Assembly (NCBI GenBank): GCA_025175895.1
Contig: CM046008.1
Coordinates: forward strand, 22,151,255-22,215,254
Origin: Wurfbainia villosa
Taxonomy: Eukaryota; Streptophyta; Magnoliopsida; Zingiberales; Zingiberaceae
Direction: 5' to 3'
DNA length: 64,000 bases
Translations under genes and position numbers: made by a program
Part shown: one piece after another, positions 11,080 to 24,463 of the stretch
How positions within the stretch are numbered: the stretch's first letter is position 1
Layout: the number at the start of each line of letters is the position of its first letter
The notes under the pieces: generated by a model
Seen by the model: the letters and a program-made list of their open reading frames with translations, nothing else
Databases searched by the model: none
What the model was told of the DNA's origin: nothing

Positions 11080-12945
11080 CTAGTACCAATCACTATAATA
11101 TCTAATACCTAGTGACCTAGTGTGACCATTATGCTTCCTCTGTGCCAAAGCCTTGGTCAATGGATCTGCGATTTTAGCTTCTGTCGATACTCTGCATATC
11201 CTCACATCTCCTCTATCGATGATCTCTCGAATGAGATGGAAGCGCCGCAGTATGTGTTTGGTCCGCTGATGTGATCGAGGTTCCTTAGCCTGTGCAATAG
11301 CCTCATTGTTGTCACAATAGAGGTCTATTGGATCTGCAATGCTAGGAACTACCCCAAGTTCACTGATGAACTTGCGAAGCCAAACAACCTCCTTTCTTTG
11401 CATCGACGCAAAGAAATATACTCGCTATTGTAGAATCGAATCGTGTCCTGCTTCGAACTCTTCCAGCTCACAACTCCACCATTCAGGCAAAACACGTACC
11501 CCGATTGCGATCTATAGTCATCCTTGTCCGTTTGAAAGCTTGCATCACTGTAACCCTTTACAGTTAGCTCCTCATTGCCTCCAAATATCAGGAAATATTC
11601 TTTCGTTCTTCGTAAGTATTTAAGAATATTTTTGACTGCTATCCAGTGACTTTCACCTGGATCCGACTGGTATCTACTCATCATGCTCAAAGCATACGAG
11701 ACGTCAGGACGAGTACAAAGCATGGCATACATGATAGACCCTATAGCAGATGCATAAGGGATCTTATCCATGCGATCTCTCTCTTCTTTAGAAGAGGGAC
11801 ATTGAGTCTTCGAAAGACTCACACCATGTGATAAAGGCAGAAATCCTTTCTTGGAATTTTGCATAGCAAAACGATCTAGCACTTTATCAATGTATGTACT
11901 CTGACTTAGGCCAAGTAATCTTTTAGATCTATCTCTATAGATCTTGATGCCTAGAATATAGGCAGCTTCACCTAAGTCTTTCATCGAGAAATAATTCCCT
12001 AACCACATCTTCACAGACTGGAGTGAGGGAATATCATTTCCGATGAGAAGTATATCATCTACATACAAGATAAGAAATACAACTATGCTCCCACTATTTC
12101 TCTTGTAGACACAAGGTTCATCTTCATTCTTGATGAAACCAAACTCCTTGATTGCATCATCGAATCGAAGATTCCAGCTTGGAGAGGCTTGCTTTAGTCC
12201 ATAAATAGACCTTTGCAGTTTGCATACCTTTCCAAGATGATTTGGATCTTCAAAACCCTCAGGCTGTGTCATGTACACATCCTCGAGTAGCTTTCCATTC
12301 AGAAAAGCGATTTTGACATCCATCTGCTAGATCTCATAATCGTGGTAGGCTGCAATAGCAAGTATGATCCGAATGGATTTAAGCATCGTAACTGGTGAAA
12401 AGGTTTCATCATAGTCAATACCATGAATTTGTTTGAATCCTTTAGCCACCAATCTACCTTTATAGGTGTGCTTATTACCATCCATGTCAGTCTTTACTTT
12501 AAAGACCCACTTACACCCAATGGGTTTTACCCCTTCAGGTGGATAAACCAAAGTCCATACTTGGTTAGTGTACATGGATTCCATTTCGGATCTCATGGCC
12601 TCTAGCCATTTCTCGGAATCTGGGCTCATCATAGCTTCTTGATAGAATGTAGGCTCGTCAAGATCGACAAGCAATACTTCACCGTTGTCAGTCAAGAGAA
12701 AAGAATATCTCTCGGGTTGACGACGGATCCTATCAGATCTACGAAGAGGTTGGTCTACTTGAACAGGTGTTTGCTCCACAACTCTTTGGGCAACAATTTC
12801 CTCATCCACAACACTTTGTGGTGCCTGTTCATTTTCCATCGAAGCCTTAGTGTTATCTTCATCTTGAATTTCTTCAAGATGAATTTTACTCCCATTAGTT
12901 TTTCTAGAAATAAATTCTCTTTCTAGAAAGACAGCATTTCTGGCA
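11080..12945 (-). pseudogene. Copia-2 pol, C-terminal part: reverse transcriptase and RNase H
   Basis: Continues the integrase-to-RT linker from the gypsy insertion (12945; ARNAVFLEREFIS). RT motifs: WVFKVKTDMDGNKHTYKGRL, then QMDVKIAFLNGKLLEDVYMT after a TAG at 12324-12326 (family: tryptophan), and LYVDDILLIGND near 12055-12066. RNase H shows GYSDASFQTDKDD and SGYVFCLNGG, but the ADSTTEAEYI region is destroyed by a frameshift near 11400. The tail HQRTKHILRRFHLIREIIDR and ADPLTKALAQ ends near 11080. The leading ~20 residues of the open frame upstream of 12945 are read from the gypsy LTR and are not part of the protein. Confidence 0.85.
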
Positions 12946-12950
12946 ACAAA
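12946..12950. other. Target-site duplication ACAAA (left) of the nested gypsy element
   Basis: ACAAA at 12946-12950 is repeated at 23118-23122, directly outside the LTR ends. Confidence 0.9.
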
Positions 12951-15599
12951 TGTCACGCCCCGAGGGAGTCCCCGCCAGACAAAAATCCGGCAGCATCTCC
13001 CTTGTACGGGTGACAATATCAATTTTTATACAAGGCCTACACGGCCACTATACATCGGTCAACACGACCGGAACAAAAACATCTACACACGCAAATCATA
13101 AGGCCTCAGGCCAACCATCATAGTAAATAAAGGTAGTCTATAACATCTAGACTTACCCCTTCTGCCATCTGAGCAGGAACATACAACCAAACTACTTGAA
13201 TAGTCCATAAGGACACCACAATTATTCCCAAACTTCCATAAGTACATAACCACAACATCAGGACCTATACATATCCTCTATACAAAATCCAAAAACCAAT
13301 AGACCAATAAAACCTATTTATTTCGACGAGGGGGATTGGCAGTTGGACTCTCCTGACAGCATCTTCCTGAAATAAATATAAAACCACGGGGTAAGTTCAA
13401 AGAACTTAGCGGATACTAGTCGATATGAATAGTAAGAAATAGCTAACAATACTAATCATGCCAGTACAGTCTCATATATATGGTAAGCAAGAAATAAATG
13501 CAAAAGGACTGTACTCACCTGAGTCTCCTACCCTGATATAGGAGCATGTGCCCTACTATAAGAGATAAAGTCATCACCATATAAGAATATGAATCCTGTA
13601 TGCATGTCAATCATATGCAACATCCAAGGCATCAATACAATAATGCAACAAACACAATACAAATGCAATCCGTGCAAAATGCATGTCGTGCATATGACAT
13701 GGTCACCCCTGATGCCAGTCAGCCGCCTCACACGCAATGGTGAAGCCGAGTGGGTAGGGCTATGACAACTGTGCACTCTGCCATCACTGCTCCTGAGTGA
13801 CCGAGTGGACAGGATGCTGTCGGAGTACACCTATCCTCCTGCCCCAAACATAGTGGGGGAGCTAAGCTCTCATCTCCCGGTGTCATAAACCAGAGGAGGG
13901 ATCCCTGCCCGCTACCACGCTGCCTCGTCGCTACCCATGAGCGGTCCAGCGGAGCCTGACAGAGCAACTGCACACACCCTCCTGATGTACCACTAACCCA
14001 TGAGTGGCAGTGTGTGCAGGCCATGTAACTGGCTGCGGGCTCAACAATAATGGAACCCCGTCCAGCCAGCATGCAATCATGCAAGATGGTGCATGATACT
14101 AAAGCATGTAAATCCTACTCAAAATATCTATCCGAATAATATGTACAATCAGTATGTACATATCCCTAATCCAAGTACTATGATCCAAATAAAAACAGGG
14201 AAGGTATAATCATAACCTATCATATGCATGTATCATGTAGGCACCAAAAACATACTAGGCATATAAACATGAAAATTATTGCAAGTTATCCTAACTAGCA
14301 TATCAACTTGACTATATCTAAAAGATAAGTCAAAGTACCCGCCTGAATATATAATGTCCGCAAGAATAAAATCGTCACGACCGGGGACCTGCCTCGTGAC
14401 CAAAACCTGCATACAGCATAACTATTGTTAAGCTCAAAAATGCATTCCACAGACAAATCGAATACTTAATCGATTTCTTACATAACCAATTAACCCAAAG
14501 ACTTTAATAAAAATCCTGGTCAACTAGATTGATCTAGTTATCCCATTAACCTAATCAATCCTCCATATTAATCCCTATCAACCATTCACCACTCATGCAC
14601 AGCCGTTCACCCAAATGGACTCTTATAGCAACCCTCTTAACCAACCACAAACTCCAATCACAGCTACACAACAACACACTCCTCAGCCGACTCAACCAAT
14701 GTTCACAGCCGATCACATCCACAACAACCACCATCCAGCATAATCTCCAAACATAAACATCGCTGCCAACTCCACATATCAAACATCCAACCGCAGATAA
14801 CAAAAATTAACCACAACATGGAAAAAGAAGCAGATCGAGATTACCTATGGGTGGAACCTCACAGGCAGCAACCTTCCTTGTCTCCACTGTTCATTGGAGC
14901 AATCCGACGCTCACGATCACTTGCTATTGGTAGTAACTCGCCGGCAATACTCGACCAGAAGGGCAGAGGTGTCGGCTGTGGACGGCAAGGACGCGATGCG
15001 CCAGGCGGCGGTCAGAGGTGAGAAGGGCGAAGGCAGCGCGCCGACGCCGCCAACCCTAGCTCGTTACGGTGGCTCATCCGTAGGCACCGACGAGGACTAC
15101 GGCCGCCGCTGCAGAGGAGGGAAGTGCCGACCGTGGCGAGGCTGCTTGTGGCGGCGGCCCGATCATCGACGGAGAAGAGATCGCCTGGTCGTCGACGCAA
15201 TGCGCGAGCAGAGCGTGTCGACGGGAAGATCGCGACGGCTTGGTCGTCGACGCAACGCGCGAGAGGAGAGGGCGTCGGCGGTGGGATCGCGGTGAAGAGA
15301 AGAATTGGATTTGGGGGAAAGCGTTACGGCGTACAGGGAATAAGGAAGAAATGAAAATAAAAACCTAGGTTTAGCTATTTAAACCTAGCGTTACTAAACC
15401 CATTAATCCCTCAATTATAGATAATCTAAACAGGCCTTATAAAAGCCTGTTTTTCTTATCCCCGTAAATATCTCGTACAAGCCCCGTTTAAATCCAGAAA
15501 AATTCCTAAAATTCCCTAAAAATCTCGAAAAATTTCCAGGATAATTTCTCAAAATTTTTAACCATAAAATTTAATATTTAAATATCCCCGTATTTAACA
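12951..15599 (-). repeat. Nested gypsy 3' LTR (2,649 bp)
   Basis: Plus-strand ends TGTCACGCCCCGAGG and CCCCGTATTTAACA. Mostly near-identical to 20480-23117, apart from short clusters of differences (13710-13740, 13905-13965, 14990-15110). A GC-rich block at 14820-15300 gives several overlapping arginine-rich frames, which I regard as spurious. Confidence 0.9.
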
Positions 15600-15612
15600 T
15601 TCTCCCCCACTA
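15600..15612 (-). other. Polypurine tract of the nested gypsy element
   Basis: Minus strand TAGTGGGGGAGAA directly precedes the LTR terminus, the expected plus-strand primer. Confidence 0.7.
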
Positions 15613-15696
15613 ATAAAAATTTGGTCCCCAAATTTCCTACTCAGATGCACAATGAGTAAGAAATACCACAAGTACTGAAAATATACCTCACGTACC

Positions 15697-16628
15697 TTAA
15701 GTAAATAAGTGGGGGTATTGAGCTCTGATCTTTTCCTCGAGCTCCCAAGTAGCCTCCTCGTCGGTGTGGTGACTCCACCCGACCTTGACAAGTCGCACAA
15801 CCTTATTCCGCAACTGTCGTTCCTTGTAATCCAAAATCCGTACCGGAACCTCTGCGTATGTAGCATCAGGTTGAATGGAACCTGATACATCTGATAGAAT
15901 ATGTGTAGAATCTGGCACATACTTCCTCAGCATAGACACATGGAACACATCGTGAATACTCGTCAAAGATGGTGGTAGCGCTAGACGATAAGCAACTGCT
16001 CCGATCCTCTCCAAAATCTCAAACGGACCGATATATCTAGGAGCTAGCTTACCACGGAGTCCAAACCTCTTCACCCCTTTCATGGGTGAAACTCGCAGGA
16101 ATACATGATCACCAATAGAGAACTCCCGAGGTCTCCGTCTCCGATCTGCATAACTCTTTTGACAATCCTGCGCCTCTGCCATCCTACGTCTGATAGTACG
16201 GACCAACCCTGTCTCATACTGAGCTCTATGGGTCCTAGCAACTAGTCCTCCCAGTTGCCCCCGAAATCCATTACACAGGACCTTAGCAAGTCCTCTAGTG
16301 TTTAAATGGTCCGCTCAGACTGTCCATCTATCTGCGGATGGAATGCAATACTAAAACGAAGCTGCGTGCCTACGGCTCGCTGCAAACTCTGCCAGAATCG
16401 AGACGTGACCCGGGGATCTCTATCTGATATAATGCTCAAAGGAAGATCATGCAATTTGATGATATCCCGACAATATAACTCTGTCAAACAATCCAAAGAG
16501 TTCGTCTTCCAAATCACTAAGTGCGCGGATTTGGTTAGTCGGTCAACGACTACCCAAATCGCGTCATGGCCTTGATGTGTCCTAGGCAACCCACTACAAA
16601 ATCTATAATAATATGCTTCCACTTCCAT
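15697..16628 (-). pseudogene. Gypsy integrase core fragment plus C-terminal chromodomain
   Basis: 16628-16302 covers part of the integrase catalytic core: IWVVVDRLTKSAHLV (first Asp), SIISDRDPRVTSRFW (second Asp) and a final QSERTI (Glu). After a break of ~95 bp, 16206-15697 gives the core-to-C-terminus region (FSIGDHVFLRVSPMKGVKRF, LAPRYIGPFEILERIG, HDVFHVSMLRKYVPD) followed by a chromodomain-like tail (YAEVPVRILDYKERQLRNK, LVKVGWSHHTDEEATWELEE). That tail is typical of Tekay/Del chromoviruses, where it is thought to steer integration to particular chromatin. The zinc-binding N-terminus of integrase is not visible. Confidence 0.85.
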
Positions 16629-18146
16629 TCCGAAATCGGAATTTCCTGAATCATCTGTTCCTTAAACTAATGCAACTCCGGAAACCATTATCCTCCTCGA
16701 AGTCAGAGACAGTAGTCCATCTACCATCCTAAATCCACTCCACCACACACTCTGTAAGTGCATGGGAGGCTATCGCGACCAAACCTCCTTGTTACAACCG
16801 TTCGTGTTCCAGCTACTCTATAGTAGCTATCCAGTAGCTAGCCAAAACCCCATGAGCATTCCTACTCTTCACCGTTGAAAAACAACATAATCACTGCGAA
16901 GTCCACGTCATATATATGACGACTTATCTCGCAGTCCTTTAACTGCCGTAAACTTAGGATATGTCTTATGCTATAGCATCGGAATCACTCCGATCCCCGA
17001 AATGATGCATCCACGTACACCACTCTTCCTTCCACACCAGCATGACTAATCAACACTGGCGTAAAAGTCCACCATCGTCTGAGCCCTGAAACTAGTTTCA
17101 CAAACTTCAGACCAAATAAATTCCATCACCTTCCTGGTCCAACCAATCAGCGATGTAGTACCGCTAGAGCATCCTATCCATATCTATGGTAATAATCAAA
17201 TCAATACCAAGAAAACTACCATTTATGGTGGTCGAGTGCGCAACTCCAACTACCACCCTCATCAGTGGTCAAGTTACGCAATCCAACGACCACAACTGAG
17301 TCAATCGTGTGCAGAATACATGACTTCCCAAATCCCTAGACGACTAAGTCGTCAATAACTCTAATAAGATAACCATAAGCTCATACAATTCATACCAAGT
17401 ATGAAATTGTCGTCGCTATACAACTGCATTCTCTTTACTCTAGGCTGATGATATAACAACCATCCCAACGACAATGATAATTGTATGACACCATGTCACT
17501 ACAATATCATCACACCAGTCACAAATCAATCCTAGAGTATACACAGATGTCCTATAGCTGATCTAAATAGATCATATATCTAAAATGAAGGATATTCATT
17601 TCCTTCCACAATTACCGCATTCTATCATCGATTATCGATGCATAACCTCAAAGGTCCATCTCTCTTTTAACAAAGAGTTCCGGATCTTCTCTGAAAAAAG
17701 ATATTGGGACAGTGAAATATCCCATCCAACACCTCCTATAATAAGGTAAAATAATCTTTCATCGTCTAGACCAGTGTAGGCATACACGCCTTATCCATAA
17801 CCAAAATCACTAATAGTAGAGACTGATATTTTCTGAGAGTTTACTCCTTGTCCTTCCTATTAGTGGCTAGCTGGCCAAATCCCTAGCTTCCTAATTCGAC
17901 ATCAGTCGACACCTCTAAAGGGTCCGTACTTCCGAAATCATCATTAGGTTTCGCAAGGTCAATACGACATCGACCTCGTCCCCGACCATGGTTAGGGGCA
18001 ATTCACTAGGTCAATACTTTTCCTATAGCTCAGAGATATCTTTCAGCTTGCCTGATCCCAAAACATGAGAACTCCCAAATATCCAAAGGAAAGAAATCCT
18101 CGAAACACAAAACCCACAAACCAAAACCGTAAACCAATAAAATTGT
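16629..18146 (-). other. Degenerate interior of the nested gypsy element
   Basis: About 1.5 kb where reverse transcriptase and RNase H should lie. No frame longer than a few dozen codons and no motif I can recognise. It is either heavily mutated or replaced by unrelated sequence. Confidence 0.4.
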
Positions 18147-20283
18147 CACGTCCTGGGGGCATATCCGTCATCCAAATGATAGAGGAGCCCCTTAGTGATA
18201 ATATTCCGAAATCCATGGACCAAATCTGATAAAAACCTCGAAATAATTATAGAAATATAAGTATTTCAATAACTGCATGCATGCACTAAACATATATCAA
18301 TCAAAGTAAAATAGTTTTATGACACCAGATCAAACTGCGACAAAATCCAAAGTGCATAATAAAATGCAACACCGATAAAGTAAATAAAGCAGCATCTCGA
18401 CGATGCAGTGGGACAAGCACGGCAAGGAACTCTCTGAGCGACTCGAAGGTAGGTCAACATGACACGTCCTCCATCAATTAACCTAGAGTATAAGTGAGGA
18501 GGGGGGTGTGTACAACCACTCTGTGGATGTATAGACAATAGTGCATAATCATAATGCACATAATGGAAGTCACAGGGAACAAGCTAGAGTAACCCAACCC
18601 TCAGAGTACCAATATCAGTCTGCAACTATCCTGATCAACAGTATAATAAATATACCTGCAACAAGCAGTGCACATCCAGATACCACGACAAAGCCTTGTG
18701 GCTCTCGAGGTAATACAAAGGAAACTATCTATGAGCTACCGCGAACGTAACCCATGAGCCGACAATCAATAGCACGGTCTACGCGCAACCATATGCTACC
18801 ACGAATGAGACTCGTGGATAGACAGACAGTATATAAATATCTAGTTATCGACTGTAGGCATTAGCATACTACCAATAATAGGTCGCGTGGGCAGTCGATT
18901 ATCCTAGGTTGTTAAGCCTAGGGTTATCCAATACATCCAGCATAAATCGACTTTCAACGTCGACAAAGATCATCGATCTACCATTAAACCCATTGAGGCG
19001 GTCAAGCGAGGGTTTCAACACCTCTAATACCAAATGTTTACCAAAGCCGGTAAGGATCATCGACTTATAGATAAATAAATCGAGATGGTTAAGTCTAGCG
19101 TTCCAACCCTTCTAACATGATCGGTTATCAAGGTCGATCAAAACCATAAGTCCAATAATAATCCCGTCGAGACGATTAATCATAAGGTTTCGTCCCAACT
19201 AACAAGAAACGCCTATCAAGGCCAATAAAGACCACAAATCTACTATCAAGCCCGTCAAGAGGGTTAAGCCTAAATTATACCATTCTACCAGTGCAATCAT
19301 GCATGCTACAACCTGCTACCACGAACAAATCTCCTGGGTACTTAAGATGTAAAGTAGCTATCTAGCTACAGGCGTCATACGAATCCGATTATCACCAACT
19401 CCGAACGAATAACGCAAAAATATAACTTTACAGTAGGTCATCTCAACCATGACTGGGAGGCATGATTGACCACAATATACAAAGCACCTACCTATAGAGA
19501 GACTCTACTGCAGACTCTCTCTCTCTCAACCAAGAATGAGAGATATAGTAAGGATTAATTGCATCCTAACCATACGAACTCTACTAGTCCGATCACCATA
19601 TCACTGAAACAGTAAATGGATAACCATATATCATTAAGCACATCCGGGTTATTACGCCTAGGGTTCCAACACCTAGGGTTCCACTAATATTGTTTCATTC
19701 CTGAAATCCGCTCCTACAGAATAACCTCATCAAAGTTATTCTACCTCTACTAGCCTTATTCATGGTATCCACCGCAAAAATATATAACCATAAAAACATA
19801 TAACACGCTGTCAAATAAACGACAGCATAGTCCTACTAATGGGAATCAATGGTTGAAATTAATTTAGGTATAGCTAAAGGGTCATGCCAGACAAAGTCAA
19901 GGCAATACTAAATAAAGCATCAGATGCTTATATATACTCTAAACTACATAAGCTATAATCATGTCATCATGCCTTCTACGAATTTATCCATCTTAGTCAT
20001 ATCATTCAACTAGTCTAATTCCAATACCAGTCCAATCCTAATACTAGTCCAAAAGTAAGAGGTACACATCTACCAATAATATCTAATCATTTATTATCAC
20101 ATTAATAACTAGCTACGTATAGCAGTAATATCAATTAACAACCATATAGTAACGACAAACCAACAACCTAAAATCTAACAGCCTAACCGATATAAGGTTA
20201 AAACAATACTAGACAAAACATGATATCACCGCATAACCAATATAAACATGTACTAAATCTAGAAAATTTTCTAGAATGTATTT
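18147..20283. repeat. Second chromovirus-type LTR remnant inside the gypsy element
   Basis: Starts TGTCACGTCCTGGGGGC, the same opening style as the element's own LTR. Bases ~19730-20283 align in the same orientation with 45400-45985. The 34-bp strip at 55762-55795 matches the reverse complement of ~19725-19755. This suggests a diverged LTR of a related subfamily sitting where gag and protease should be. The right border is vague. Confidence 0.45.
18880..19295. repeat. ~87-bp tandem repeat array
   Basis: Four to five imperfect units, each with a CCCGTCGAGGCGGTTAAG-like core followed by a GGGTTTCAACCC-like block. Cores occur near 18997, 19085, 19171 and 19259 (spacing 86-88 bp). Confidence 0.6.
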
Positions 20284-20453
20284 ACATTATTGTGGAGATG
20301 TCTGTCGTCAAATCCCCCATATTGACCTCGTCAATAATACCTCGGATTTCCGAAACATAAAAATCGTCGGAAATTCGTACAACTCCGAAAATACCCAGTT
20401 AACCTACCAAACTTGGCGAACTCCATAAACCCAAAGACCCTAAGGAACTCGGA

Positions 20454-20472
20454 AACCTATGCTCTGATACCA
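20454..20472 (-). other. Primer-binding site, initiator tRNA-Met type
   Basis: Minus strand TGGTATCAGAGCATAGGTT lies 7 nt inside the 5' LTR end. The core TGGTATCAGAGC complements plant initiator tRNA-Met. Confidence 0.8.
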
Positions 20473-20479
20473 AATAAAT

Positions 20480-23117
20480 TATCACGCCCCGAGGGAGTCC
20501 CCGCCAGACAAAAATCCGGCAGCATCTCCCTTGTACGGGTGACAATATCAATTTTTATACAAGGCCTACACGGCCACTATACATCGGTCAACACGACCGG
20601 AACAAAAACATCTACACACGCAAATCATAAGGCCTCAGGCCAACCATCATAGTAAATAAAGGTAGTCTATAACATCTAGACTTACCCCTTCTGCCATCTG
20701 AGCAGGAACATACAACCAAACTACTTGAATAGTCCATAAGGACACCACAATTATTCCCAAACTTCCATAAGTACATAACCACAACATCAGGACCTATACA
20801 TATCCTCTATACAAAATCCAAAAACCAATAGACCAATAAAACCTATTTATTTCGACGAGGGGGATTGGCAGTTGGACTCTCCTGACAGCATCTTCCTGAA
20901 ATAAATATAAAACCACGGGGTAAGTTCAAAGAACTTAGCGGATACTAGTCGATATGAATAGTAAGAAATAGCTAACAATACTAATCATGCCAGTACAGTC
21001 TCATATATATGGTAAGCAAGAAATAAATGCAAAAGGACTGTACTCACCTGAGTCTCCTACCCTGATATAGGAGCATGTGCCCTACTATAAGAGATAAAGT
21101 CATCACCATATAAGAATATGAATCCTGTATGCATGTCAATCATATGCAACATCCAAGGCATCAATACAATAATGCAACAAACACAATACAAATGCAATCC
21201 GTGCAAAATGCATGTCGTGCATATGACATGGTCACCCACGATGCTACCGCCTACGCACGCGATGGTGAAGCCGAGTGGGTAGGGCTATGACAACTGTGCA
21301 CTCTGCCATCACTGCTCCTGAGTGACCGAGTGGACAGGATGCTGTCGGAGTACACCTATCCTCCTGCCCCAAACATAGTGGGGGAGCTAAGATCTCATCT
21401 CCCGGTGTCATAGACCAGAGGAGGGATCCTCGCCGCTACCACGCCTCGCTACCATGAGCGGTCGGCGAACTGGAGCCTGACAGAGCAACTGCACACACCC
21501 TCCTGATGTACCACTAACCCATGAGTGGCAGTGTGTGCAGGCCATGTAACTGGCTGCGGGCTCAACAATAATGGAACCTCGTCCAGCCAGCATGCAATCA
21601 TGCAAGATGGTGCATGATACTAAAGCATGTAAATCCTACTCAAAATATCTATCCGAATAATATGTACAATCAGTATGTACATATCCCTAATCCAAGTACT
21701 ATGATCCAAATAAAAACAGAGAAGGTATAATCATAACCTATCATATGCATGTATCATGTAGGCACCAAAAACATACTAGGCATATAAACATTAAAATTAT
21801 TGCAAGTTATCCTAACTAGCATATCAACTTGACTATATCTAAAAGATAAGTCAAAGTACCCGCCTGAATATATAATGTCCGCAAGAATAAAATCGTCACG
21901 ACCGGGGACCTGCCTCGTGACCAAAACCTGCATACAGCATAACTATTGTTAAGCTCAAAAATGCATTCCACAGACAAATCGAATACTCAATCGATTTCTT
22001 ACATAACCAATTAACCCAAAGACTTTAATAAAAATCCTGGTCAACTAGATTGATCTAGTTATCCCATTAACCTAATCAATCCTCCATATTAATCCCTATC
22101 AACCATTCACCACTCATGCACAGCCGTTCACCCAAATGGACTCTTATAGCAACCCTCTTAACCAACCACAAACTCCAATCACAGCTACACAACAACACAC
22201 TCCTCAGCCGACTCAACCAATGTTCACAGCCGATCACATCCACAACAACCACCATCCAGCATAATCTCCAAACATAAACATCGCTGCCAACTCCACATAT
22301 CAAACATCCAACCGCAGATAACAAAAATTAACCACAACATGGAAAAAGAAGCAGATCGAGATTACCTATGGGTGGAACCTCACAGGCAGCAACCTTCCTT
22401 GTCTCCACTGTTCACCGGAGCAATCCGACGCTCACGATCACTTGCTATCGGTAGTAACTCGCCGGCAATACTCGACCAGAAGGGCAGAGGTGTCGGCTGT
22501 GGATGGCAAGGACGCGACGCGGCGCCCGAGGTGAGAAGGTGAAGGGCGAAAGGCGTTTTCGCCGCCAACCCTAGCGCATTACGGTGGCTCATCCGTGGGC
22601 ACCGACGAGGGACGGTCGGTCGTCGCTTGCAGAGGAGGGAAGTGCCGACCGTGGCGAGGCTGCTTGTGGCGGCGGCCCGATCATCGACGGAGAAGAGATC
22701 GCCTGGTCGTCGACGCAATGCGCGAGCAGAGGGTGTCGACGGGAAGATCGCGACGGCTTGGTCGTCGACGCAACGCGCGAGAGGAGAGGGCGTCGGCGGT
22801 GGGATCGCGGTGAAGAGAAGAATTGGATTTGGGGGAAAGCGTTACGGCGTACAGGGAATAAGGAAGAAATGAAAATAAAAACCTAGGTTTAGCTATTTAA
22901 ACCTAGCGTTACTAAACCCATTAATCCCTCAATTATAGATAATCTAAACAGGCCTTATAAAAGCCTGTTTTTCTTATCCCCGTAAATATCTCGTACAAGC
23001 CCCGTTTAAATCCAGAAAAATTCCTAAAATTCCCTAAAAATCCCGAAAAATTTCCAGGATAATTTCTCAAAATTTTTAACCATAAAATTTAATATTTAAA
23101 TATCCCCGTATTTAACA
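20480..23117 (-). repeat. Nested gypsy 5' LTR (2,638 bp)
   Basis: Partner of 12951-15599. Its low-coordinate terminus reads TA instead of TG, a point change at the LTR end. It ends at 23117, followed by the duplication ACAAA. Confidence 0.9.
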
Positions 23118-23122
23118 ACAAA

Positions 23123-24463
23123 CACCTTGCCAAGTGTGGGATTGTAAAAGTAATATCCCTTAGTTTTTTTGGGATATCCTACAAAATAACACTTATCTGA
23201 TTTGGGTCCTAGTTTATCTGAGACTTGACGTCTAACATAAGCTTCACAACCTCAAATCTTTATAAAAGACATTTTGGGACTCTTCCCAATCCATAACGTA
23301 TATGGTGTCTTTTCTATGGCTTTTGATGGGACACGATTAAGTGTGAAAGCGGCTGTCTCTAGAGCTAAACCCCAAAAGGAAGTAGGTAGATCAGTCTGGC
23401 TCATCATTGATCGTACCATATCTAATAGAGTACGATTTCTCCTCTCAGATACACCATTCCATTGTGGTGTTCCAGGTGGAGTGAGTTGGGATATTATCCC
23501 ACACTCAGCCAGGTGATCACGAAACTCTTGACTAAGGTATTCACCACCTCGATCTGATCGAAGTAGCTTAATACGCTTACCAAGTTGGTTTTGTACTTCA
23601 TTCTTGAATTCTTTGAACTTTTCAAAGGATTCTGACTTATGTCTCATCAAATATAAGTAGCCAAATCTACTCATATCATCAGTGAAAGTAATAAAGTACT
23701 TATAGCCTCCTCTGGCTTCGACATTGAAAGGGCCACATACATCAGTATGTATGAGTCCTAACAAGTCCGTCTCTCTCTCGCCATGTCCACTAAATGGAGT
23801 TTTAGTCATCTTTCCTAAAAGACAAGATTCGCATACCTCATATGATTCAAAATCAAATGAGTCCAATAATCCATCTTTATGGAGTTAGGATATGCGTTTT
23901 TCATTTATGTGACCTAGGCGACAGTGCCAGAGATATGTTTGGTTCAAATTATTCGATTTGAACCGTTTGGTATTTACGTTATAAATTGGGTTTTCTAAAT
24001 CTAGAACATAGAGACCATTCATAAGTGGTGCATTACAATAGAACATTTCATTCAAATAAATGGAACAACATTTGTCCTTTATTATAAAAGAAAAGTTTTT
24101 CTTGTCTAAACAAGATACAGAAATTATGTTCTTCGTTAATAATGCAGGTACATAAAAGCACTCCTCTAGTTCTAAGATAAGCCCAGTGGGCAAAGACAAA
24201 GAATATGTTCCTACAGCTACAACAATAACTTTTGCGCCATTGCCTACTCGTAGGTCCACTTCGCCCTTTGCCATTAGTCTACTATTTCTCAGTCCCTGCA
24301 CATTAGTACAAATGTGAGATGCACATCCGGTATCTAATACCCATGTAGAAGAAATAGATAGATTAACTTCTATAACGTGTATACCTGAGGCAGAAGTCTC
24401 ACTTCTTTTCTTCTTTACTTCCTCAAGGTAGACTTTGCAGTTCCGCTTCGATGTCGGCCTCAC
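23123..24463 (-). pseudogene. Copia-2 pol, N-terminal part: protease and integrase
   Basis: One frame throughout. Protease active site in STWVLDTGCASHICTNVQG (near 24350). GAG-pre-integrase/zinc region YLWHCRLGHINEKRIS followed by an in-frame TAA (23885-23887, family residue lysine) and CESCLLGKMTKTPFSG. Integrase core: LIHTDVCGPFNVEARGG (Asp), LLRSDRGGEYLSQEF (Asp) and GVSERRNRTLLDMVRS (Glu). A TGA at about 23252 replaces a family tryptophan. The coding sequence runs up to the gypsy insertion at 23122 and resumes at 12945. Both stops within integrase are single-base changes with no frameshift. Confidence 0.85.

Larger units (their letters stand above)
12951..23117 (-). mobile_element. Chromodomain Ty3/gypsy element (Tekay/Del-like), 10.2 kb
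   Basis: LTRs 12951-15599 and 20480-23117, perfect target duplication ACAAA, initiator-tRNA-Met primer site with the chromovirus-type extension (20472-20454), and a purine tract at 15612-15600. Only the integrase C-terminus with chromodomain and part of the integrase core are recognisable. The rest of the interior (16629-20453) is non-coding, partly replaced by another LTR-like sequence. It must have been mobilised by proteins of another copy or decayed after insertion. It splits the copia-2 pol gene. Confidence 0.85.

Noticed and set aside
14555..14803. 82-codon minus-strand frame identical in both gypsy LTRs (also 22076-22324)
   Set aside because: Identity reflects recent LTR duplication, not selection; no recognisable domain.
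14818..15354. Overlapping arginine-rich reading frames (up to 133 codons)
   Set aside because: They lie inside a gypsy LTR, recur in other frames in the partner LTR (22339-22886) and are opened only by GC richness; no domain.
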